Of a stretch of 10,592 bases of DNA, positions 1 through 5,617 are shown piece after piece (position 1 is the first letter of the stretch; every line of letters starts with the position of its first letter). The position numbers were made by a program, and so were the translations under genes. Source of the DNA: Sulfurimonas sp. (GTDB taxonomy: Bacteria; Campylobacterota; Campylobacteria; Campylobacterales; Sulfurimonadaceae); the NCBI GenBank assembly GCA_021161305.1, contig JAGHAW010000176.1, positions 1 to 10,592 of the forward strand, read 5' to 3'. The notes beneath the pieces were generated by a model. The model saw nothing but the letters and a program-made list of their open reading frames with translations. It was not told where the DNA came from and did no database searches.

Positions 1-538
1 CAATGATAGTTATCTCTTTTAAATAAGTGTCGATAAGCTCTTGATTCTCACCTATAAAATACCCGAGCATTGTAAGTATAAGAGCCCATACACCGGCACC
101 CAAAGAGGTATATAGTGAGAATTGCACTAAATTCATCCGTGCAAGTCCGGCGGGAATCGAGATGAGTTGACGAATACCGGGAATAAGTCTTCCTGTAAAA
201 GTTGAAATATGCCCATGACGAACAAAAAAATCATCCATTTTATCTAAAGCATTCTCTTTTATAAAAAAATATTTCCCATATCTTTGAAGTATTTTACGAC
301 CAAGCGTCAGTGCTAAAAAGTAGTTTATAAATGCACCGACAAGTGAACCACCCAAAGCACTCGCCATAATCATCCCTAAATTCATATCTCCTTTTGAAGC
401 CAAATATCCAGCAGGTATAAGCACTATTTCACTTGGAAAAGGTATAAATGAACTTTCAATAGCCATCAGTAAAAATATCCCTAAATATCCCCAATCAAAA
501 ATCAAATCTACTATAGTTTGAGCTAATTCTCTTATCAT
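1..538 (-). CDS. DedA-family (VTT domain) inner-membrane protein, C-terminus cut by window edge
   Basis: The frame opens with ATG at 538-536 and stays open for 179 codons to the left edge, so about 20 or more C-terminal residues of a typical ~200-residue DedA protein are missing. Family marks seen: a membrane segment around 15-30 followed by ESSFIPFPSE (28-37), a second hydrophobic stretch at 52-78, FFVRHGH (104-110), and the signature GRLIPGIRQLISIPAG (116-131), with R117 and R123 matching the two conserved arginines of the family. DedA proteins are polytopic inner-membrane transporters or scramblases. Some members (UptA type) return undecaprenyl phosphate to the cytoplasmic face. The start overlaps the murG stop as ATGA, so translation is probably coupled to murG. 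That position favours a cell-wall lipid-carrier role over the other proposed DedA roles (membrane homeostasis, ion or metalloid transport), but this is inferred from context. The family call is firm; the substrate is not. Confidence 0.9.
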   Translation of the reverse strand, partial: MIRELAQTIVDLIFDWGYLGIFLLMAIESSFIPFPSEIVLIPAGYLASKGDMNLGMIMASALGGSLVGAFINYFLALTLGRKILQRYGKYFFIKENALDKMDDFFVRHGHISTFTGRLIPGIRQLISIPAGLARMNLVQFSLYTSLGAGVWALILTMLGYFIGENQELIDTYLKEITII

Positions 539-1554
539 TTCAGACTCTCCACAACATCTCTTATCATCTTTTTAGCCACATCTTTTTGAGAATATTTCAT
601 TAATCTCTCGCTTTTATCTGTTAGATTCTCTTTTAATGCCGACAAGAGTTTTGTTTTTAAACCCTCACCCTCTCTCTCACACCAACCAAGCTCATTATCT
701 ACTATAAACTTTGCATTAAAAAACTGATGGTCACCTGCAGCATATGGATATGGAATATAAAAAGCTGGACAGCCATTTGTTGTCAGTTCCCAAAGTGTAC
801 TAGCCCCTGCTCTACTTACTGCCAAATCAGCTCGTGGAATCAAAACTTCCAACTCCTTTGTAAAACCATATAGTTCAACCTCAACACCTAGTTTTTCATA
901 CTCTTTTTTTACTCTATCATAATCATTCTCACCAGCTTGATGAATAATTTTAATCCCTCTTTTTTGCAACTTTCGTGCTACACTCAAAGCCAAATCATTT
1001 ATAGCTTTTGCACCATGAGAACCACCTAAAAATATAATAGTTTCTAACTTTTGTCTAACTCTTGCACTCTTATAAAAAACATCTTTAACGGGATAACCTT
1101 TTATAGGTGAGTTTTTATCGTAGGCAGAGATAAAGCCTTTGGCATATGACTTTAAAAGTGAATTCAATCTTCCCTCAACTGCATTTTGTTCATGTATAAA
1201 AAGTGGTATAAAACGGCTAAGAGTTGCTAGGGATGCAGGAGCAGCAGAAAATCCACCTACACTGTAAGTTGCTTTGATTTTATGGCGTTTTAAAATCAAC
1301 CTTGCACGAAAAAATGCTACCAAAACTCTCAAAAGTGCTTTTAATTTATCTAGACCTTTTTGATTTACAACACCTGTAGTTTCTAAAAAATAGACATGAG
1401 AAAATGCACTATGCTCCCCAAAATACTTTCTATCTTGTCCACTTGTTGAACCTATAAAAATCACTTCATGACCATCACAAACAGCAGCTTCAACTAAAGC
1501 CTCTGCTATCATCAAATGACCACCGGTTCCACCACCTGTTATGCATAATCTCAT
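535..1554 (-). CDS. murG: MurG, UDP-GlcNAc:lipid I N-acetylglucosaminyltransferase
   Basis: MurG transfers GlcNAc from UDP-GlcNAc to lipid I on the cytoplasmic face of the inner membrane, giving lipid II for peptidoglycan. The 339-residue product is slightly shorter than the E. coli enzyme but complete. It carries the N-terminal glycine-rich loop GGGTGGH (7-13), SVGGFSAAPA (98-107), HEQN (121-124), the inter-domain loop GGSHGAKAIN (177-186), and the UDP-GlcNAc site SRAGASTLWEL (247-257) followed by DHQFFNA (275-281). These are the hallmarks of a GT-B fold glycosyltransferase of family GT28. After the first loop the usual proline-containing stretch is replaced by LMIAEAL, a divergence I associate with epsilonproteobacterial MurG. 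The ATG at 1554 is preceded by AAGGGA about 8 bases away, which overlaps the ftsW stop codon and suggests coupling. The gene ends in a 4-base overlap with the DedA gene. Confidence 0.97.
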   Translation of the reverse strand: MRLCITGGGTGGHLMIAEALVEAAVCDGHEVIFIGSTSGQDRKYFGEHSAFSHVYFLETTGVVNQKGLDKLKALLRVLVAFFRARLILKRHKIKATYSVGGFSAAPASLATLSRFIPLFIHEQNAVEGRLNSLLKSYAKGFISAYDKNSPIKGYPVKDVFYKSARVRQKLETIIFLGGSHGAKAINDLALSVARKLQKRGIKIIHQAGENDYDRVKKEYEKLGVEVELYGFTKELEVLIPRADLAVSRAGASTLWELTTNGCPAFYIPYPYAAGDHQFFNAKFIVDNELGWCEREGEGLKTKLLSALKENLTDKSERLMKYSQKDVAKKMIRDVVESLK

Positions 1555-1566
1555 TTCAAAGTTCCC

Positions 1567-2730
1567 TTAATCCATTTTCGCTTTTTTTGAAGCCATCAAG
1601 ACCATACCTATACCAAAGGCAGCCCCTAGCATCGCCGAACCACCATAACTTAAAAATGGAACAGAGATACCTTTGATAGGAGTAATTCCACTGATTCCAT
1701 AAGCATTCACTAAAAATGCAAAAGCCAGAAGAAGCCCAATACCTAAACTAAAAAGGTAGATACTTGTATCCCTCGAACGATTCGCCACTTTGAAAATTCT
1801 CTGCAACATCCACATAAATATAAATACAACAAAAAGAACCCCTACAAAACCAAACTCCTCTGCCAATCCTGCTAAAACAAAGTCAGTATGTACCTCACTT
1901 AAGAATCCAAGTTTAAAAGTTCCACAACCTATACCTGTTCCAAAAAGTCCACCATTATGGATAGCATTTAGTGAGTGTCCTATCTGGTATGGCTCAACCT
2001 CTGTAGGAACTCTTAACTGCTCGGCTATTGAATCCGGAAAAAGCTCTAAGACACTGTTCTGAGCAAGTGCCCACCAAGATTTTATACGAGTTATTCTATG
2101 TTCTGCCATAAAGATAAAAAAGATAAAAAATGAGAGTGATACCAAAAGAATAGAGAGGAAAAACCTAAAACTGCTTCCGGCAAACATAAGCATAAAAAGA
2201 AGTGTTAAACCAAGTACAACCACCTGCCCCAAATCATTTTGTACAAAAGCAATAATAAACATTGCACCAATAAAAACAACCCCGTAAGGAGCAAATCTTA
2301 AAAATTCCTCCTTAAGTCCCATACCATTATGGTGACCTAGTTTTCTTGAAAAACTCCAAGCTAAAAAATAGACAAAACCTATCTTAAAAAACTCAACCGG
2401 AGCCAAAGAAAAACCAAAAACTTTTATCCATCTTTTTGCTCCACCAACGGCAGAAACCAAAAACTCTGGTAAAAATGGCATAGCAATCATTAAAATCATA
2501 GAACCTAAAAAGAGAGTAAATCCTATAGGTTTTAGCCACTTATCAGGATCTAACTGAGATAGTAACCAAATAATGAAAATACTAAAGATTCCAAAAATAG
2601 ATTGTCTAAGTGCAAAATGAAACTCACTTACTCCAAAAAGCAGAGTTGTATATGCAGATAGAGAGTATGTAAGAATTATACTAATACCTATCAAAACAGA
2701 CACCAGCGTAAAGAGTTTTCTATCTGCCAC
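1567..2730 (-). CDS. ftsW: FtsW, SEDS-family septal peptidoglycan polymerase
   Basis: FtsW is a polytopic inner-membrane glycosyltransferase that polymerises lipid II at the division septum with its partner class B PBP (FtsI). The 387-residue product is hydrophobic throughout (about ten membrane segments). It shows the SEDS marks GGAKRWIKV (96-104), LAPVEFFKI (109-117), QNDLGQ (164-169), YQIGHSLNAIHNGGLFGTG (248-266), SEVHTDF (278-284) with D283 as the likely catalytic aspartate, AEEFG (290-294), and PFLSYGGSAM (358-367). The periplasmic loop between RIKSW and YQIGHS is about 15-20 residues longer than in E. coli-type FtsW. RodA is the alternative paralogue, but adjacency to murG favours FtsW. 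The start is GTG at 2730, which gives the expected short charged N-terminus MADRKLF; a weak AGG lies 9 bases upstream. It follows the preceding gene after 10 bases. Confidence 0.94.
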   Translation of the reverse strand: MADRKLFTLVSVLIGISIILTYSLSAYTTLLFGVSEFHFALRQSIFGIFSIFIIWLLSQLDPDKWLKPIGFTLFLGSMILMIAMPFLPEFLVSAVGGAKRWIKVFGFSLAPVEFFKIGFVYFLAWSFSRKLGHHNGMGLKEEFLRFAPYGVVFIGAMFIIAFVQNDLGQVVVLGLTLLFMLMFAGSSFRFFLSILLVSLSFFIFFIFMAEHRITRIKSWWALAQNSVLELFPDSIAEQLRVPTEVEPYQIGHSLNAIHNGGLFGTGIGCGTFKLGFLSEVHTDFVLAGLAEEFGFVGVLFVVFIFMWMLQRIFKVANRSRDTSIYLFSLGIGLLLAFAFLVNAYGISGITPIKGISVPFLSYGGSAMLGAAFGIGMVLMASKKAKMD

Positions 2731-2740
2731 TATTTGAAAC

Positions 2741-3259
2741 CTACTTAATTTTGTTGATTTTTAAAACAAATTCAACTTCAGGTTTTGAGATGTGTAACTC
2801 TTTTGAGATAGTGTCAAGTGTAACACCCTGCTTAAAAAGTGAAATAATTTTTTCATCATCATTGCCATGTATAGAGGATGGAATAGAAATCTGCTTTACA
2901 CCTGTTTCTAAAGAGGAGATTCTTGAATCTATCTGAGAATCTATCGTCTGAAGGCTCTCTTGCATTCTCTTTAAACCAACAGAGAGTGGCTGAACCATAT
3001 CATAAACACTTCTCTCTATTTCTTGATAAATCTCTTCATCACTCATGTGAGTCGAACTATTTTTCATTCCATCTTGAGTGTCTTGAAGCTTCTTTTTCAG
3101 ATAATATAACTCTCTGTTTAAATCCTCTACCACACTAGCCACAGAGTGGATATTTTTATGATATTGTGAATCTTTTGAAAAAACATAATATATAAGATAG
3201 AGAATCATAACTGCCATTGCTATAACAATATACTCTATACTAAATTGCTCTAAATTCAT
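2741..3259 (-). CDS. Membrane-anchored coiled-coil protein with C-terminal helix-turn-helix (DUF6115/SwrB-like)
   Basis: I do not recognise a named orthologue. The 172-residue product has one N-terminal membrane segment (about 9-28) with no cleavage site, so it is probably an N-out, C-in inner-membrane anchor. Heptad-like charged stretches follow (about 40-62 and 76-122), consistent with a coiled coil. After a short linker (SIPSSIHGN, 125-133) comes a compact helix-turn-helix (about 135-169, IISLFKQGVTLDTISKELHI then a PEVEFVLKI segment). This layout resembles DUF6115 proteins such as Bacillus SwrB, a membrane protein that activates flagellar export, and also the DUF2802 proteins of gammaproteobacterial flagellar/chemotaxis loci. 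The resemblance is by pattern only. Its ATG overlaps the stop of the PilZ-like gene (ATGA, 3259-3256), so the two are made together. It lies immediately upstream of ftsW, so a division or envelope role is also possible. Confidence 0.75.
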   Translation of the reverse strand: MNLEQFSIEYIVIAMAVMILYLIYYVFSKDSQYHKNIHSVASVVEDLNRELYYLKKKLQDTQDGMKNSSTHMSDEEIYQEIERSVYDMVQPLSVGLKRMQESLQTIDSQIDSRISSLETGVKQISIPSSIHGNDDEKIISLFKQGVTLDTISKELHISKPEVEFVLKINKIK

Positions 3260-3777
3260 TCTCTATTCTCTTTTGCTTCACGAATCAGCACTCTCTCTCT
3301 TGCAGTCAAATAAGCACCCCACTCTTTTTCATCTCTATCATGAATCTTTATGATTTTTGCCAATGTTTTACTCTCGGCTTTAAAAAAAACCGGTACATCT
3401 CTTTTTGGATGAACAGGCATCTCAACTCGACCATAATACTCTCTGCCCTCTTGTAAAATCTCATCACTAAGATTAAAATACTCAAACCCTATGGAATCAA
3501 TAGTAGCCTCCACAGTCAGTGAAATTCTTTGGGGTTCTTCATTTTTTAAGAATCTCTCCAAAGCATCTATCTTGTTGTGAAGTTCTACTAATAGATTTAG
3601 TACTACTGGGTCAGTCTCAGAAGTTTCACCTCTGGCTTTAGCTAGTTTCAGCCATTGATTTATGGGATTATCATCTGATTCACTTAGTTGATGATACTCT
3701 CTTTTAAAACTATCTTTATCAACATCAACTTCACTAAAAACCAAACTAATCGGTGCTGGAACTAAACGAATACTCAT
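3256..3777 (-). CDS. Hypothetical protein with degenerate PilZ-like C-terminal domain
   Basis: This 173-residue soluble protein has no signal peptide or membrane segment. Residues 1-55 are variable and charged. A helix LVELHNKIDALERFL (63-77) leads into a beta-rich region containing ATIDSIGFEYF (91-101), EGREYYGRVEMPVHP (110-124) and VPVFFKAE (128-135), and then a basic C-terminal helix (ERVLIREAKENRE, 161-173). This order (KID-type helix, short I-S-x-G-like turn, G-x-x-Y-beta-strand, long terminal helix ending in arginines) is what I know from non-canonical PilZ domains. The RxxxR cyclic-di-GMP-binding motif is not visible, so it may not bind the nucleotide. ATGA overlaps join it to mqnP upstream and to the membrane coiled-coil gene downstream. 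The gene is certainly real on length, coding style and spacing; the PilZ assignment is tentative. Confidence 0.7.
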   Translation of the reverse strand: MSIRLVPAPISLVFSEVDVDKDSFKREYHQLSESDDNPINQWLKLAKARGETSETDPVVLNLLVELHNKIDALERFLKNEEPQRISLTVEATIDSIGFEYFNLSDEILQEGREYYGRVEMPVHPKRDVPVFFKAESKTLAKIIKIHDRDEKEWGAYLTARERVLIREAKENRE

Positions 3778-4634
3778 GCAAAAATCCTATCTACAACAAT
3801 CAAAATAAAAAAGACAAAGCCAAGATAACCATTAATAGTGAAAAATGCTATATCAATTTTACTAAAATCTTTTCTAACTAAGTGATGTTCATAACTAAGC
3901 ATAAGAGCAGCTACTATCACAGCAACATATGCAAGTATTCCAAGTCCTGCAACCCAAGCAAACAGAGCCCAAAAAATTACACTTAGCATATGGAAGAGTG
4001 AAGATATAAATAGCGTAGCGTCTGCCCCGTAGTGAGAAGGAATTGAGTAGAGATTGTTCTCTTTATCAAATTCCATATCTTGGAGCGAATAGAGCAAATC
4101 AAATCCAGCCACCCAAAAAATCACACCCAAACTAAGTATGACAGACCACGCCGGAATACTCGCTTGAACTGCAACCACTCCAGCTATAGGAGCAAGACCT
4201 AAAGAGACGCCTAACACAACATGTGCCATATGAGAGAATCTCTTAAAGTAGGAGTAACTACCAAGTACAAGTAAAATAGGAAGACTTAAGTAGAGTGCCA
4301 AAGGGTTAATCATATATGCAACCGCTATAAAAAGCAAAGCATTAACAATAATAAAAAGCAAAATAGTGACTGCATCTAACCTACCATCAGCGTTTGGTCT
4401 AGAAGCTGTTCTAGGATTCTTTGCGTCTATATCTCTATCGGCATATCTATTAACCCCCATGGCAAAATTTCTAGCACTTAGAGCTGCTAAAATCCCCATA
4501 AACAACAACCACCAACCAAACCACCCATCAGCAGCAACAATCATAGCTATAAAGATAAAAGGGAGAGAAAACACAGAGTGTTCAAACATCACAAGTTCAT
4601 TAAAATCTTTTAGTTTATTTATATATTTTTGCAA
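3774..4634 (-). CDS. mqnP: MqnP, UbiA-family prenyltransferase of the futalosine menaquinone pathway
   Basis: The product attaches a polyprenyl chain to the aromatic precursor of menaquinone at the inner membrane. UbiA-family marks are clear in the 286 residues: FEHSVFSLPF (17-26), the first aspartate motif NRYADRDID (62-70: N62, D66, D70) followed by RTASRP (75-80), and the second motif YSLQDMEFD (182-190: D186, D190). The rest is hydrophobic and fits about nine membrane helices. UbiA (4-hydroxybenzoate prenyltransferase) is the alternative name, but Campylobacterota make menaquinone by the futalosine route, so MqnP is preferred; that step is inferred from lineage. The start is TTG at 4634. 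In-frame TAA lies only four codons upstream, the next ATG (codon 16) would remove conserved sequence, and AAGGTGA sits 7 bases away (AAGG to TTG). It is the first gene of the left operon and diverges from miaA. Confidence 0.88.
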   Translation of the reverse strand: MQKYINKLKDFNELVMFEHSVFSLPFIFIAMIVAADGWFGWWLLFMGILAALSARNFAMGVNRYADRDIDAKNPRTASRPNADGRLDAVTILLFIIVNALLFIAVAYMINPLALYLSLPILLVLGSYSYFKRFSHMAHVVLGVSLGLAPIAGVVAVQASIPAWSVILSLGVIFWVAGFDLLYSLQDMEFDKENNLYSIPSHYGADATLFISSLFHMLSVIFWALFAWVAGLGILAYVAVIVAALMLSYEHHLVRKDFSKIDIAFFTINGYLGFVFFILIVVDRIFA

Positions 4635-4638
4635 AAAG

Positions 4639-4645
4639 TCACCTT
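4639..4645 (-). promoter_or_regulatory. Ribosome binding site fixing the TTG start of mqnP
   Basis: On the minus strand AAGGTGA occupies 4645-4639. From AAGG to the TTG at 4634-4632 there are 7 bases, normal Shine-Dalgarno spacing. An in-frame TAA at 4646-4644 overlaps this site, so no longer N-terminus is possible in this frame. Confidence 0.75.
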
Positions 4646-4663
4646 AGTCTATAATTGAAAGCC

Positions 4664-4669
4664 ATTTTA
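4664..4669 (-). promoter_or_regulatory. Candidate -10 element for the mqnP-ftsW-murG operon
   Basis: Minus-strand TAAAAT at 4669-4664 would start transcription near 4657 and give a leader of roughly 23 bases that contains the AAGGTGA ribosome site. No good -35 hexamer is seen, which is common for sigma-70 promoters in this phylum. A weaker alternative is the TATAGA-like stretch nearer the gene, but it would leave little room for the ribosome site. Confidence 0.4.
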
Positions 4670-4687
4670 TCTAAAGTTCATTTAAAA

Positions 4688-4696
4688 TGATATAAT
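4688..4696 (+). promoter_or_regulatory. Extended -10 promoter of miaA, abutting the start codon
   Basis: TGATATAAT (4688-4696) is a perfect extended -10 (TGn plus TATAAT). Only six bases (TTCACC) separate it from the miaA ATG at 4703, so initiation 6-8 bases downstream falls at or next to the A of the ATG. There is no Shine-Dalgarno sequence before the ATG. No convincing -35 is present, which an extended -10 can tolerate. A second TATAAT at 4650-4655 could give a leader of about 40 bases instead, but without a ribosome site either. Confidence 0.65.
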
Positions 4697-4702
4697 TTCA
4701 CC

Positions 4703-5617
4703 ATGATTAAAGAGATAAAACAACTAGCTATCATTGGTCCAACAGCATCAGGAAAGAGTGATTTAGCTATAAAAATTGCTCTGAAAATTGATGCTTATAT
4801 TTTATCAATAGATTCGCTTAGTATCTATAAAGAGATAGATATTGTCTCTGCTAAGCCATCCAAAGATGAACTAAAAAGTGTTAAACATTTTGGGATTAAT
4901 GTTCTAAATCCAGATGAATACTTTAGTGTTGATATTTTTATAAATCTCTATAAAGAAGTTCTCTGCAAATGCCAAAAAGAGGGTAAGAATCTTATTATTG
5001 TAGGTGGTACATCTTTTTATCTAAAATCTTTGATACAGGGTTTATCAGAGTTGCCAAAGATAACAGATGAGATTTCAGAGCATGTAGAAGCAGAACTAAA
5101 AGAGTTACAAACAGCTTACGATTCTTTATATAATCTAGATTCTGAGTATATGAAAAACATCTCTCCAAATGACAAGTATAGAATCCAAAAAGCTCTTCTC
5201 ATATATAGAGCTTCCAACCTTACACCAACGGAGTGGTTCAAACTTCGTCCCCAAAAACCAATCATTGAGAATCTTGATATTTACAATATAGATGTAGATA
5301 GAGCGGTGTTAAGAGAAAGAATCTCAAAAAGAACTTCCAAAATGTTAGAATTAGGTCTGATTGATGAAGTTTGTTACTTAGAACAAAAATACAAACGCTC
5401 TGCACATGCCATGAACTCCATAGGAATCGTAGAAGTCTTAGAGTTTTTGGATAGTAAAGTCACTAAAGAACAGATGATTCAAAACATCTCAACTCACACA
5501 GCACAACTAGCAAAAAGACAGCAGACTTTTAACCGTACTCAGTTTAAAAATATTACTCATGCACCTCTGGAAAAACTAGAAAATATAATTTTATCTAAAT
5601 ATCTCTCTGTTCTTTAA
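4703..5617 (+). CDS. miaA: MiaA, tRNA dimethylallyltransferase (A37)
   Basis: MiaA transfers a dimethylallyl group to N6 of A37 in tRNAs that read codons beginning with U, the first step towards ms2i6A. The 304-residue product is full length. It has the P-loop GPTASGKS (12-19), IDSLSIYKEIDIVSAKPS (36-53) matching the DSxxIY/GTAKP substrate region with D37, the HFGINV...EYFSVDIF stretch (62-79), GGTSFYLKSLIQGL (101-114), and the C-terminal AKRQQTFNRTQF (270-281) typical of the family. The ATG at 4703 is the only sensible start: an in-frame TGA lies five codons upstream and the P-loop begins at residue 12. It is the only plus-strand gene here, stands alone between two minus-strand operons, and is likely translated from a leaderless mRNA. 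Its last 23 bases overlap the 3' end of the convergent GGDEF-EAL gene. Confidence 0.96.
   Translation: MIKEIKQLAIIGPTASGKSDLAIKIALKIDAYILSIDSLSIYKEIDIVSAKPSKDELKSVKHFGINVLNPDEYFSVDIFINLYKEVLCKCQKEGKNLIIVGGTSFYLKSLIQGLSELPKITDEISEHVEAELKELQTAYDSLYNLDSEYMKNISPNDKYRIQKALLIYRASNLTPTEWFKLRPQKPIIENLDIYNIDVDRAVLRERISKRTSKMLELGLIDEVCYLEQKYKRSAHAMNSIGIVEVLEFLDSKVTKEQMIQNISTHTAQLAKRQQTFNRTQFKNITHAPLEKLENIILSKYLSVL

Noticed and set aside
1790..2062. Plus-strand open frame opposite ftsW, with similar frames at 2751-2936, 2923-3138, 4366-4647, 8144-8422 and 8546-8884
   Set aside because: Each lies antisense to a well-supported gene, has low-complexity or unnatural composition, and lacks a ribosome site or recognisable domain.
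4650..4655. TATAAT as main miaA promoter
   Set aside because: It lacks the TGn extension and has only a poor -35 match; the box at 4688-4696 is stronger. Kept only as an alternative.
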